Below are positions 45,416 to 54,131 of a stretch of 64,000 bases of DNA, in pieces. Each line of letters starts with the position of its first letter. The stretch's first letter is position 1. This stretch comes from CBDDFS01 sp965227255 (GTDB lineage: Bacteria > Bacteroidota > Bacteroidia > Flavobacteriales_E > Vicingaceae). The translations under genes and the position numbers were made by a program. Location of the stretch: the NCBI GenBank assembly GCA_965227255.1, contig CBDDFS010000002.1:1116001-1180000 (forward strand), given 5' to 3'. The notes below the pieces were generated by a model. The model was not told where the DNA came from and did no database searches. It was given only the letters and a program-made list of their open reading frames with translations.

Positions 45416-46483
45416 TCATTCCCAGCCTGTTGTGGTTTCTAGAATCACGCGGTGATTTGTGCGCGTGGAGATCGAATCAGTTTTATATTCCCAGGCAATT
45501 CCATAGCCGGTCATTTCATCAACCATGTGCAGATAGTTTATGCTATAGAAGACATCTCCTTCTTTCATTTCATTGATCTGCTCGACCGATTTCCCGCCAT
45601 CTGTAGATTTCCATACTCCGGAAGATCCAGCATAAAATACAAGATCTTCATTTACCATTCGGGCGGCATAGAAGCCTTTGAATTTGTTCCAAGATTTGAA
45701 ATCACTTTCAATCCAGCTTGTCCCACGATTCAAGGTATAGTGAGGATATATCCTGCTCTCGAGAATCACTCCTTTATCAGGAGTATAAAAATCAATAAGT
45801 CCGTATGTATTTCCTGCATGATATTCCCAATTTAGTCCACCGTCTGTAGTGGTATACCTGCATTCAGGATGGATGAATATTCCATTCAGACCATCGATCA
45901 TTTGAAGCTGAGAATAGAAATTATCAGACCCTGGAATACCTTCCATACTTGATTCTGTCCAAGAATTACCAAAGTTCTCCGATTTGAAAATTTGAGCAGG
46001 CTCATCATAACCGGAACCAATTCCGGAATAGAATAATACGCTATCATTGGTACAATCCAACTCGAAATAATTGAAATATCCAAGTGAGCTTTTCTCTGTC
46101 CATTCCTTACCGGAATTTCGGGTAGTCAAAAGTCTACCATGACTTCTGCCAGTTTTTTTCTGAAATGCACAAACACCTTTTCCATCATTACACAAATTCA
46201 GCTCGTGCAATGAACTGCCCGCATCTCCTTTAAATGTTTCGACCCATGTCTTGCCACCATCAGTCGTCGTCAATATCTGTGCTGGATAGGAAGAAATGAC
46301 AATCCCTTCGAATTCATTGAAAAATGCGATTTCCGTGAAGTGATTCATATAATTCGTAATAGACTCATGATAAATTACTTCAGCACCGGACAATTCAATT
46401 TTTAGATTCGTTTGCTCCTTTGGTTTGGAGCATGAATAAAGAAACAATGGAAATATGAAGAAAGTACCTATCCAATTATTCAT
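45416..46483 (-). CDS. YCF48/BNR-like propeller lipoprotein (array copy 1)
   Basis: 355 residues. Lipoprotein signal with lipobox YSC at about residue 18. The mature chain is built of YCF48/BNR-like blades with T-T-D-G-G-x-x-W motifs: TTDGGKTWVETF, TTRNSGKEWTEK, NFGNSWTES, TTDGGLNWEYH, NRGTSWIES, STDGGKSVEQ. Such seven-bladed propellers bind proteins or glycans; YCF48 itself assembles photosystem II, which is irrelevant here. It ends in a T-T-T-G-W-E motif shared with copy 2, and its N-terminus (CSKPKEQ, ELSGAEVI) also matches copy 2, so the two are recent duplicates. Convergent with the gene at 44945, with stops adjacent. Confidence 0.82.
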   Translation of the reverse strand: MNNWIGTFFIFPLFLYSCSKPKEQTNLKIELSGAEVIYHESITNYMNHFTEIAFFNEFEGIVISSYPAQILTTTDGGKTWVETFKGDAGSSLHELNLCNDGKGVCAFQKKTGRSHGRLLTTRNSGKEWTEKSSLGYFNYFELDCTNDSVLFYSGIGSGYDEPAQIFKSENFGNSWTESSMEGIPGSDNFYSQLQMIDGLNGIFIHPECRYTTTDGGLNWEYHAGNTYGLIDFYTPDKGVILESRIYPHYTLNRGTSWIESDFKSWNKFKGFYAARMVNEDLVFYAGSSGVWKSTDGGKSVEQINEMKEGDVFYSINYLHMVDEMTGYGIAWEYKTDSISTRTNHRVILETTTGWE

Positions 46484-46546
46484 AACTATTTAACAATCAG
46501 ATTGAACTTATATTGTATAACTGCATAAATAGGTAAATAAAAAGAT

Positions 46547-47605
46547 CTACTCCCATCCCGATTCTGTTTTGAGAATAAGCCGATGCCCTGTTGTTGTCTG
46601 CAAGGTATCATCAAATCTTTCTTGAGCCACGGCAAATCCAACATCTTGATTGACCATGAATAGGTCGTCGATTCTATAAAATTTATTGTCATCGATCAGA
46701 TCATTAATGATCTTGATGCTCCTTCCTCCATTGTTTGACTTGAAGATTCCTTTTGAGCTACCAAAGAAAACTTCCTCTTCATTCAACATAAATGGTGCAT
46801 TCAAAATATCGATGTATTGATCGTCAAATTTGAAAGTGATATCATCCCAATTGTCGGTTCCATTGGTGGTCACTTTAGCACCCGGACTACCAATCATCAC
46901 ACCATGTGTCATGGATATAAAATCGGCATCTCGCCATGTTTCCCCTGTCAGACTTTGATTCCATGACAGTCCACCATCATTTGTTTTGAAGACGTCAAAT
47001 CCACCAAGGGCTATTCCATTGTTCCGGTCAATCATAGAAATGTGGTAGAACTCAGAATAGGGACGATCATCCAGGTAAGTCGCTTCATTCCATGTTTGTC
47101 CGAGATCATCAGAATGAAAGAAATGTGATCCACTGCCATCTTCACCATAGAAAACAAGGGAGGAGTCTCCTGACCAATCCCAATGGATAAAGTTGTTGTC
47201 GCCGGGCAGATCAGGTAGTACACTCCAGCTCTCACCCTCATTTGTGCTCAGGTATAATCTCCAGGCCGGACCGCCGGACTTGTAAGCTGCAAATATTCCC
47301 AAACCGACCTCATTGAATTTTAAAAAACCCAGGAATTGCTCAGTATCATTAAACACCGACTTCCAACTTTTCCCTCCGTTATCTGTCTTCAACACTTCTC
47401 CTGTGCTGGCAGAAACAACGAAACCAATATTTTCATCCAGAAAAAAAACCTCTGTGAAATTGAATATGCCTTCAACTATCGAGTCGCGTTGAATAACTTC
47501 AGCTCCAATTAACTCAACTTTATCTTGTATTTCGTCTTTTGGCTTAGAACAGGCGAGAAATGTGATTAAAGCTGAAAAAATGAGATAAAAAGAATAAGCT
47601 TTCAT
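46547..47605 (-). CDS. YCF48/BNR-like propeller lipoprotein (array copy 2)
   Basis: 352 residues from the Met of MKAYSFYLIFSALITFLACSKPK, lipobox LAC; the frame runs 25 codons upstream into the previous gene. Blade motifs: TDNGGKSWKSV, STNEGESWSVL, DDLGQTWNEA, TNDGGLSWNQS, SNNGGRSIKI. N-terminal CSKPKDEIQDKVELIGAEVI and the terminal ESGWE parallel copy 1 closely. No type IX sorting domain is present, so it should stay as a lipid-anchored periplasmic or surface protein. Function unknown. Confidence 0.82.
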   Translation of the reverse strand: MKAYSFYLIFSALITFLACSKPKDEIQDKVELIGAEVIQRDSIVEGIFNFTEVFFLDENIGFVVSASTGEVLKTDNGGKSWKSVFNDTEQFLGFLKFNEVGLGIFAAYKSGGPAWRLYLSTNEGESWSVLPDLPGDNNFIHWDWSGDSSLVFYGEDGSGSHFFHSDDLGQTWNEATYLDDRPYSEFYHISMIDRNNGIALGGFDVFKTNDGGLSWNQSLTGETWRDADFISMTHGVMIGSPGAKVTTNGTDNWDDITFKFDDQYIDILNAPFMLNEEEVFFGSSKGIFKSNNGGRSIKIINDLIDDNKFYRIDDLFMVNQDVGFAVAQERFDDTLQTTTGHRLILKTESGWE

Positions 47606-47627
47606 TACTGTTTCTTTGAATTTAGTT

Positions 47628-48692
47628 TCACAATCCTTCGATGGCATACATATCATAATGAATTCCGAGAGCAATTTCACAGAACTGACCCTCCCAATCC
47701 TCGATCGAATTCATTGTAAAGACTTTTGATTCGCTGGTTTGTAAAATCTGTCGAATGGCATGTACGTCACATTCATCTTTGTCAAAGACTATCTTAACGG
47801 AAAATGTTTCTCCTAGATCAGTAGATTCCAATAAATATTGTTCTGTACTGGCAATTAGGACTTGATTGGAAAGGTAGATGGGATTGCACGACAGCCGAAG
47901 ATTTTTCTCGGCACTCCTGTTGATCATGGCAGTGCTTTCTAACCAGGTATTACCTCCATTCTTGGTATGATACATTTCATTTTTTCCGTTGTTGTACACA
48001 TTCGCGAAACCAAGATTCTCATCATAAAAGTCAAAGAAAATCAAGTTTCCTGGTGGAATATTTTTTTTTTCAAACGATGTCCCTGAATTTTTGGAGACCA
48101 AAATTTCACCCTCTCCGGCAATGAAGAGCAATTGATCATTTACAATGTCCGTTTTCAAAGGATATCCCTCTATAAATAGATCACTACTAGCAGGCTTTAA
48201 ATGAATCGTTTTCCATGTTCTTCCGGCATTTACCGATTTATGGAATCTTTCTTCCGCGACTCCAATGATAATTGTATCATTTAGAAAATAGGCTTCGAAA
48301 ATATTCTCTTTGGTAAAAATGGATTTCCACGTTTTACCTCCATCCTCCGTTTTAAAGATCTCTGAACCCGACCAATTACTGCTTAAAACGATACCGAGCT
48401 TTTCTGAGTAAAAATCAATGAATACAGCATTATCAATTTTTTTATTCAAAAGATTCACCTGATTAGTCCATGTCAGTCCACCATCTTTTGTTTTTAAAAT
48501 GGAGTTTTCCTTGAACATAAAACCAAGCATGTCATTGATAAAATCAATTTGATGAATGGAAGGCTCAGAATGCACAAGCGTCTTTGTAAATGGCTTTGAA
48601 TTTCCGGGGATAAAATTGTTCTCTTCTTCTTTATCGCAAGACACAAAGAAGCTTAGCAAAATGATTAATAAATACAGAGGTGATCTCTTCAT
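47628..48692 (-). CDS. YCF48/BNR-like propeller lipoprotein (array copy 3)
   Basis: 354 residues from the ATG of MKRSPLYLLIILLSFFVSCDKEEE (the frame also has a TTG three codons upstream). Lipobox VSC. Blades: TKDGGLTWTNQ, TEDGGKTWKSI, SVNAGRTWKTI, SKNSGTSFEKK, TKNGGNTWLES, STDLGETFSVK. It is more diverged from copies 1 and 2 and lacks their GWE end. The ATG is one base after the stop of copy 4, showing tight coupling. Function unknown. Confidence 0.82.
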   Translation of the reverse strand: MKRSPLYLLIILLSFFVSCDKEEENNFIPGNSKPFTKTLVHSEPSIHQIDFINDMLGFMFKENSILKTKDGGLTWTNQVNLLNKKIDNAVFIDFYSEKLGIVLSSNWSGSEIFKTEDGGKTWKSIFTKENIFEAYFLNDTIIIGVAEERFHKSVNAGRTWKTIHLKPASSDLFIEGYPLKTDIVNDQLLFIAGEGEILVSKNSGTSFEKKNIPPGNLIFFDFYDENLGFANVYNNGKNEMYHTKNGGNTWLESTAMINRSAEKNLRLSCNPIYLSNQVLIASTEQYLLESTDLGETFSVKIVFDKDECDVHAIRQILQTSESKVFTMNSIEDWEGQFCEIALGIHYDMYAIEGL

Positions 48693-48693
48693 T

Positions 48694-49827
48694 TCATTCA
48701 ATTAATCTTTTGTGAAAATTGCTGCTACCCCAGGCTGAAGATGTTCTGAGTAACACAGCTTTTATATTCCAATTTTCATCATTAGGGTCAAATTCATACC
48801 CGAAGATGAAGCCGATATCTTGTGAAATCATATTCAATGTTTTCCCGTCAAATGCATAATACTTGCCATTTCTAAATCGGTAAATTTCGATTTCCTGAAA
48901 ACTTTCTCCTCCATCAATTGAACGATGTATGTTAATATGTCCATCAATATATAATTTACCAAGTTCAAGCGCATTTTCAAGATTTTCGTATGTGCTCATA
49001 AAACAAACTCTAGAGTTTACATTGCTTGTTTTAATGGCGTATCCACCTTCAGGATCGAACTCAGACTTAGTCCATGATTCCCCTCCATCTACTGAGAAAT
49101 GTGGTATGCCATTAAATAAAGCCATTCCATTTGATTTGTGGAAAAAATCCAGTGAAATATATACAGGATCATTTTTAGGATTCATTTTTTGCCATGTTAC
49201 GGCTCCATCAGTTGTCTTATACATTTTATTCTTTCTTGACCCGCTTACAAGAAAGCCATATGTCTCATCAATCATATCTATTTTTTTATCATAGTACGGA
49301 CTCATGTATTCACTGGCAGGAATAACACTTGAAGAATCCCAGGTAGATCCCTGATCTTTGCTGAAATATGTCGTCGTGCTGCCGCTGATGACCATGGTAT
49401 TTCGAGACGGATAAGCCAGAAATGGATCCCGAGCAGAAAGAGGATAGTTGAAAATTGTGTCCCATGTAATTCCTCCATTTACTGTTCTAAATACCGCTGG
49501 GCTAGATCCTATTATTCTGGGTACCCAACCCCAAAAAATTCCTTCATTCATGTTTATGAAGTTCTCTCGGGATATTCCGGCACAGTTCAAACAGGGTTCC
49601 CAGGTGATTCCGCCATTAAAAGTCTCATGTACTTGTCCGTCGGCCCGCATAACTCCATGGGACTCATTAAAGAAAACGATTTTCTCAAAAAATGGATCGG
49701 TATCCTCAAACTCATAGACCACTTCAAATTGCTGCAAAGGATCTGACTTCCCCAATTCATCCTCTTCTTTTTGGCAGGATATCAGGACCAGGAAAGAAAA
49801 CAGAATGATAGAGAATCTTAAATTCAT
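48694..49827 (-). CDS. YCF48/BNR-like propeller lipoprotein (array copy 4, first in operon)
   Basis: 377 residues. Signal MNLRFSIILFSFLVLISCQKEEDE with lipobox ISC. Blades: TFNGGITWEPC, TVNGGITWDTI, SKDQGSTWDSS, TTDGAVTWQKM, SVDGGESWTKS, SIDGGESFQEI. The C-terminus (VLLRTSSAWGSSNF) aligns with the LILKTESGWE and VILETTTGWE ends of copies 2 and 1. As the most upstream gene it should carry the promoter: a TAnnTTTG-like TACTTTTA (minus) lies about 22-29 bases before the ATG. Function unknown. Confidence 0.82.
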   Translation of the reverse strand: MNLRFSIILFSFLVLISCQKEEDELGKSDPLQQFEVVYEFEDTDPFFEKIVFFNESHGVMRADGQVHETFNGGITWEPCLNCAGISRENFINMNEGIFWGWVPRIIGSSPAVFRTVNGGITWDTIFNYPLSARDPFLAYPSRNTMVISGSTTTYFSKDQGSTWDSSSVIPASEYMSPYYDKKIDMIDETYGFLVSGSRKNKMYKTTDGAVTWQKMNPKNDPVYISLDFFHKSNGMALFNGIPHFSVDGGESWTKSEFDPEGGYAIKTSNVNSRVCFMSTYENLENALELGKLYIDGHINIHRSIDGGESFQEIEIYRFRNGKYYAFDGKTLNMISQDIGFIFGYEFDPNDENWNIKAVLLRTSSAWGSSNFHKRLIE

Positions 49828-49873
49828 AACGTCCAGGGCTTATGAATAAAAGTAGACATTTTTGACCAATGAC

Positions 49874-51586
49874 TTACCAGATAAAGTCGGTCTTGAATTC
49901 TGAAGTATTTCCTTTTTTATCGGAAACAATGACCTTGAATTCGTGCTTGCCTTTTGAAAGGTCATCTTCGAAATAGTGAACCAGTCTTTTTTTCTTGTAA
50001 TCGAATTCAAGCAGCACCCATTTATTATCGATATAGGCATTGTAATTGTTCACTCCAGATAAGTTGTCTTCTGCCTTGATCATGATAGACCACTTTTTCG
50101 TCATGATTTTGGATGTTGGAATATTTACAGGAGTAAGTTTAGGTTTTACTGAATCCAGCATTACTGTGTAGGCTCCAAAACTTCTTGTTTTTACAATGAT
50201 GTAATCACCTTTCCAGTATCCACCTTCTGGCACTATTTTTCCTTTTTTATTCAATGACACGATCATGGCATATTTTTTCCATTCCGCTTTGATATCTGTC
50301 AGTTTAATGCTTACAGCCATATACGAATGCAATGGAGTGCGGAGATCGTGGATGTGATGTAAAGGAGTGAGAGTTCGTTCCAGGGTGTCATCCTGCCAGT
50401 AAATGAAATCCAGATTTTCATACAGTACATTGGCCGGAAGGTAAACTAATACCTCGTCGCTCTCAAATGAATTGGCCTGATCGTATTTAAATTGTTTGGT
50501 AGGTTTTTGCGCCAGACTGGAGGTCGGTTTGCTTCTTTTTCCCACGCCTTTCACTTCAAAACTGGCCACAGATTCATTGCCTTTAAAGTCAGATACGACA
50601 TACCTGAAATGATGTGTTTCACCTTCGGGAACGTTTATTACACCTGATTCATTCAGTTTATACACCTCAAGTTTATTGTTCGGAAGGATGAAGCTCTGAT
50701 GCACCCATTTGTTCTTTTCAACTTTTTCACTGTAGTCGGCAAAAGCATTGATATACCTTTTCTGAGCAAAGGAAACTTTGTTCATGGTATGATGATAGAT
50801 CAGTTTGTTGTTTTGATACAGTTTTACATCCCGGAGTCCACATTTATTGTGAACTTCATTCAGCTGATCATACATCCTGATTCCAAAAGCTATGTCTCCG
50901 TGGCTTTCGATCAGGTGCTTCGGACTCGACACATAGGATCCGTTGCCTCCGGTAAAGGGAAAGATCTTTTTGACTCCAACGCCATTCACTTCTGAACTTG
51001 CAGATCTAGGGTAGACATAGAGACTTTGCAATACAGGCTTTATATCGTCTTTTATATCGAAACCGAACTGCATCGGATCGACCGGAATTTCTGACTTTGT
51101 CTCCCTGATCTCGAAATGAAGATGAGGAGCTGTACTACCACCGGAGTTCCCGGAAATGGCAACCACATCACCCTGTTTCACTTGGAATTGTCCGGGAGAT
51201 GGGAATAATTCAATTTTATACGACTTCTTGGAATACTGTTGTTTCTTGACATACTCTTGAATCTGATCATTAAACTTTTGAAGGTGTCCGTAAACCGAAG
51301 TATACCCATTCGGGTGCCTGATATAGAGGGCAAGACCGTAACCGAAAGGAGAAACTTTAATCCTGGAAACGTAGCCATCTGCCACGGATTTAACCTTAAG
51401 TCCTTCCTTTCCCTGCGTTTTAATATCTAGTCCTGCGTGAAAATGACCACTTCTCAATTCACCAAAATTACCGGCCAGATAGAGCGGTATTTCCAAAGGT
51501 GAAGTGAAAGCTTTTTTAATCTCTTTGTCCTGACCAAAACTCAGAAGTGAAGATAGGATTAGCAGTGCGAAAAGAATTCTGGACAT
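49874..51586 (-). CDS. M23 (LytM-like) peptidoglycan metallopeptidase
   Basis: 570 residues. Signal peptide MSRILFALLILSSLLSFGQ. The M23 domain comes first (about 30-160): zinc ligands in GHFHAGLDIKTQG (His, Asp) and HLHFEIRE (HxH), with GYTSVYGHLQKF and GDVVAISGNSGGSTAPHLHF between them. The remaining 400 residues are Ig-like or beta-sandwich domains with LSGVNNYNAYIDNKWVL and SKGKHEFKVIVSDKKGNTS near the end. M23 enzymes cut peptide cross-links; all ligands are present, so it should be active. A good promoter is found upstream. Confidence 0.92.
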   Translation of the reverse strand: MSRILFALLILSSLLSFGQDKEIKKAFTSPLEIPLYLAGNFGELRSGHFHAGLDIKTQGKEGLKVKSVADGYVSRIKVSPFGYGLALYIRHPNGYTSVYGHLQKFNDQIQEYVKKQQYSKKSYKIELFPSPGQFQVKQGDVVAISGNSGGSTAPHLHFEIRETKSEIPVDPMQFGFDIKDDIKPVLQSLYVYPRSASSEVNGVGVKKIFPFTGGNGSYVSSPKHLIESHGDIAFGIRMYDQLNEVHNKCGLRDVKLYQNNKLIYHHTMNKVSFAQKRYINAFADYSEKVEKNKWVHQSFILPNNKLEVYKLNESGVINVPEGETHHFRYVVSDFKGNESVASFEVKGVGKRSKPTSSLAQKPTKQFKYDQANSFESDEVLVYLPANVLYENLDFIYWQDDTLERTLTPLHHIHDLRTPLHSYMAVSIKLTDIKAEWKKYAMIVSLNKKGKIVPEGGYWKGDYIIVKTRSFGAYTVMLDSVKPKLTPVNIPTSKIMTKKWSIMIKAEDNLSGVNNYNAYIDNKWVLLEFDYKKKRLVHYFEDDLSKGKHEFKVIVSDKKGNTSEFKTDFIW

Positions 51587-51608
51587 ATCTGATCGATGGA
51601 ATATCGGT

Positions 51609-51641
51609 CAAATGTAAGTCAGATGGGAAGGGCTTTTCAAA
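51609..51641 (-). promoter_or_regulatory. Promoter of the M23 peptidase gene
   Basis: On the minus strand TTTG (51638-51641), 21 bases, TACATTTG (51609-51616): both elements match the Bacteroidota consensus. It ends 22 bases before the ATG at 51586, in the 114-base gap divergent to the zapA operon. Confidence 0.55.
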
Positions 51642-51680
51642 AAGGAAAGATAAGTTATGGACAATTTAATCTGAAAAAAC

Positions 51681-51688
51681 TAAGTTTG
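51681..51688 (+). promoter_or_regulatory. Candidate -7 element for the coiled-coil/zapA genes
   Basis: TAAGTTTG, an exact TAnnTTTG match with its last base 12 bases before the ATG at 51701. The expected -33 position reads TATG. The predicted leader would be very short, about 7 bases. Confidence 0.42.
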
Positions 51689-51700
51689 TAAGGAATCATC

Positions 51701-51985
51701 ATGCAGGAATTAAAGAAAGAAATAGCCCTATTGAGGGAGAATGTGGCGAGCATGGTGAGTTTGATTGCTGAGTTGCGTAAATCTGAATTGCACAGTAAGC
51801 AAGAGATGGGAGCACTCAGATTCGAGAATGAAAATCTGAAAAAGCAGATTGCATTTCTCGAGGAGAAAAACAAAATGGTAGACATGGCTTCAGCCATTGA
51901 TCCCGAGAAAAGGGAAGAAATGAAGTCAAAAATAAGAGAACTCGTTCGGGAGATCGATGGATGTATTGCTATGGTAAAGAACTAG
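51701..51985 (+). CDS. Small coiled-coil protein upstream of zapA
   Basis: 94 residues, mostly one heptad coiled coil (about 2-65, LKKEIALLRENVASMVSLIAELRKSE and FENENLKKQIAFLEEKNKM), then a short helix ending VREIDGCIAMVKN. No signal peptide. Position 12 bases before zapA and size suggest a ZapB-like division partner, a common arrangement in Bacteroidota, but sequence alone does not prove this. Confidence 0.75.
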   Translation: MQELKKEIALLRENVASMVSLIAELRKSELHSKQEMGALRFENENLKKQIAFLEEKNKMVDMASAIDPEKREEMKSKIRELVREIDGCIAMVKN

Positions 51986-51997
51986 TTCAACGGGATT

Positions 51998-52288
51998 ATG
52001 AGTGAATTGTCGATAAAGATAAATATTGCCAACAGGGTTTATCCTCTGACGGTAAAAATGGAAGAAGAAGAAGGGATTCGGAAGACGGCCAAGATGATAA
52101 ATGAACGCATCAAGGAATATGAGAGTTCATACGCTGTGAAAGACAAACAGGACCTTTTGGCCATGTGTGCTTTGGAATATGGAACATCGAATGAATTGGC
52201 CGTTGGTCAGTTTACTGAGGTTGATTCCCTGCTCTCCGAAGTGAAGTCGTTGAACGAAGAGATCAAAGAAGTTCTTGCATCGCAATAG
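51998..52288 (+). CDS. zapA: Cell division protein ZapA
   Basis: 96 residues, standard for the family. Begins SELSIKINIANRVYPLTVKMEEEEGIRKTAKMINERIKEYE, the ZapA head with its conserved R-V-Y-P-L and E-E-x-x-I/R pattern, followed by a coiled-coil tail. ZapA cross-links FtsZ protofilaments at the division ring. It sits between the coiled-coil gene and a structured RNA plus rny, a synteny that supports the call. Confidence 0.92.
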   Translation: MSELSIKINIANRVYPLTVKMEEEEGIRKTAKMINERIKEYESSYAVKDKQDLLAMCALEYGTSNELAVGQFTEVDSLLSEVKSLNEEIKEVLASQ

Positions 52289-52316
52289 ACGTTCTTTAAA
52301 TATAAGTACAACTTTT

Positions 52317-52520
52317 CCCGTACAGTTTTATTTGTTGTTGGTAAACTCAACACTTAACTTTTTGGACATAAGCTCATAAGTTTTAAGAGCAGGCCTAAAT
52401 ATCCCCGTCATTGGCGGGGGGATTCGCCTCAGGCGGACGTAGGAAGGTCGAAGAACTTGGCAGGTCCACCCTTTAATCATTTGGGGTTTATTCACTTAAT
52501 AAAATTGTACGGGTTTTTTT
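52317..52520 (+). ncRNA. ssrS: 6S RNA candidate (ssrS) between zapA and rny
   Basis: Two 16-base arms at 52317-52332 and 52498-52513 pair fully (15 Watson-Crick pairs and one G-U), closing a region of about 197 bases, and are followed by seven T (52514-52520). The interior has further pairing: TGGAC near 52362 with GTCCA near 52473, GCTC (52372-) with GAGC (52386-), and GC-rich hairpins at 52401-52437. A long terminal stem, an internal loop, a length near 185-200, a T run and location just after zapA match 6S RNA, which binds housekeeping RNA polymerase; in proteobacteria ssrS also follows zapA. Alternative: a leader or attenuator of rny, whose ATG is 10 bases past the T run. Confidence 0.65.
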
Positions 52521-52530
52521 ATGTTTTGAG

Positions 52531-54063
52531 ATGAGTATTGCAATTTATATCGTGCTTGGTTTTCTGGGTGGATACATTGTGTCTTTTTATGTTGGAAGAA
52601 TATTCTCACGCAAAAAAGCCGACAAATACCTGGAAGAAGCTAAAAACGAAGCCGAGGTTTACAAAAAAGATAAAGTCCTGCAGGCCAAGGAGAAGTTTCT
52701 TCAACTGAAGGAGGAACATGAAAAATCCCTCACAGAAAAAGAAAGACGGATTAATGAAATCGAGAACAGAGCAAGAAACAAGGAAAATGTTCTGAATCAG
52801 AAATTACAGGACCTGAACCGGAAACAAAAAGATCTTTCTGGTCAGCAGAACAAACTGAAGGATCGATATGATCGACTTGATAAAAAGGAGAGTGATCTAA
52901 AAAGGAAGGAGCAGGATCAGGTAAGAAAGCTGGAAGAAATTTCAGGAATTACATCAAAGGAGGCTAAAAGTGAGTTGGTGGAAATTCTAAAAGGTGAAGC
53001 CAAAACCGAGGCCCTTTCGTCTATTAAAAATGAGGTTGATGAAGCCCGTTTGAATGCCGGAAAGGAAGCGACCAAAATTGTCATTCAGTCCATTCAGCGT
53101 CTGGCTACAGAACAGGCTATTGAAAATTCTGTTTCTGTATTCAATATCGAAAGCGATGATGTGAAAGGACGCGTCATAGGAAGAGAAGGAAGAAATATTC
53201 GTGCTCTGGAAAATGCCACCGGGGTCGAGATCGTTGTAGATGACACTCCCGATGCTATTATTCTTTCCTGCTTTGATCCGGTGAGAAGGGAAATAGCTCG
53301 TCTAAGTCTTCATCAATTGGTCAGCGATGGAAGAATTCATCCTGCAAGGATTGAAGAGGTGGTTAGAAAGACTACCAAGAAATTAGAAGAGGAGATGATG
53401 GAAACGGGTAAACGAACCTGTATCGATCTGAATATACATAACCTTCATCCGGAACTTGTTCGCATGGTGGGAAGGATGAAGTATCGCTCATCTTATGGTC
53501 AGAATCTTCTCCAGCACAGCAGGGAAGTGGCCAATTTATCATCTATTATGGCCTCAGAATTGGGTCTTGATGCCAAAAAGGCTAAACGAGCCGGATTGCT
53601 GCACGACATCGGCAAGGTTGTTGAAGAGGAAAGTGAATTGCCCCATGCGATTGCAGGAATGAAGTTGGCAGAGAAACACAAGGAGAACAAAGAAGTCTGC
53701 AATGCCATTGGAGCACATCACGACGAGATTGAAATGACCAGTCTCATTTCTCCAATAGTTCAGGTTTGCGATGCTCTATCAGGTGCAAGACCGGGCGCGC
53801 GTCGACAAATTGCCGAATCTTATATCAATCGGATCAGGGAGCTTGAGGCATTGGGAATGTCACACAAAGGTGTTGCGAATGCCTATGCCATTCAGGCCGG
53901 CAGGGAACTCCGGGTAATTGTTGAAAGCGAAAAAGTGTCGGATGATGAAGCTTCAAACTTATCATTTGAACTTGCTCAAAAGATTCAATCTGACATGACA
54001 TATCCCGGTCAGGTCAAAGTCACTGTTATTCGTGAAAGAAGGGCAGTGAATGTGGCCAAATAA
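52531..54063 (+). CDS. rny: Ribonuclease Y
   Basis: 510 residues, full length. N-terminal membrane anchor (about 3-20), long coiled coil (about 30-150), KH domain with DDVKGRVIGREGRNIRALENATGVEI (about 208), and HD domain with HSREVANLSSIMA, RAGLLHDIGKVVEEE (His-Asp about 355) and GAHHDEIEM. It is the membrane-bound endonuclease that starts mRNA decay in bacteria without RNase E. The ATG lies just after the T run of the 6S-like RNA; a short stem (AAGGAC and GTCCTT, 54062-54080) after the stop is too weak to call a terminator with confidence. Confidence 0.97.
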   Translation: MSIAIYIVLGFLGGYIVSFYVGRIFSRKKADKYLEEAKNEAEVYKKDKVLQAKEKFLQLKEEHEKSLTEKERRINEIENRARNKENVLNQKLQDLNRKQKDLSGQQNKLKDRYDRLDKKESDLKRKEQDQVRKLEEISGITSKEAKSELVEILKGEAKTEALSSIKNEVDEARLNAGKEATKIVIQSIQRLATEQAIENSVSVFNIESDDVKGRVIGREGRNIRALENATGVEIVVDDTPDAIILSCFDPVRREIARLSLHQLVSDGRIHPARIEEVVRKTTKKLEEEMMETGKRTCIDLNIHNLHPELVRMVGRMKYRSSYGQNLLQHSREVANLSSIMASELGLDAKKAKRAGLLHDIGKVVEEESELPHAIAGMKLAEKHKENKEVCNAIGAHHDEIEMTSLISPIVQVCDALSGARPGARRQIAESYINRIRELEALGMSHKGVANAYAIQAGRELRVIVESEKVSDDEASNLSFELAQKIQSDMTYPGQVKVTVIRERRAVNVAK

Positions 54064-54078
54064 GGACATTCAGCGTCC

Positions 54079-54107
54079 TTTCGGATTGCTGAGAATTACT
54101 AACTTTG
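54079..54107 (+). promoter_or_regulatory. Promoter of the nonulosonate operon
   Basis: TTTC (54079-54082), 17 bases, TAACTTTG (54100-54107). The -7 element matches TAnnTTTG exactly, the -33 with one mismatch. It ends 24 bases before the neuB ATG. Confidence 0.48.
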
Positions 54108-54131
54108 CAGCCAATCTTTAATTAGTCATAA

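Noticed and set aside
54062..54082. Possible terminator after rny
   Set aside because: Only a 6-base-pair stem with a three-T end; too weak to call.
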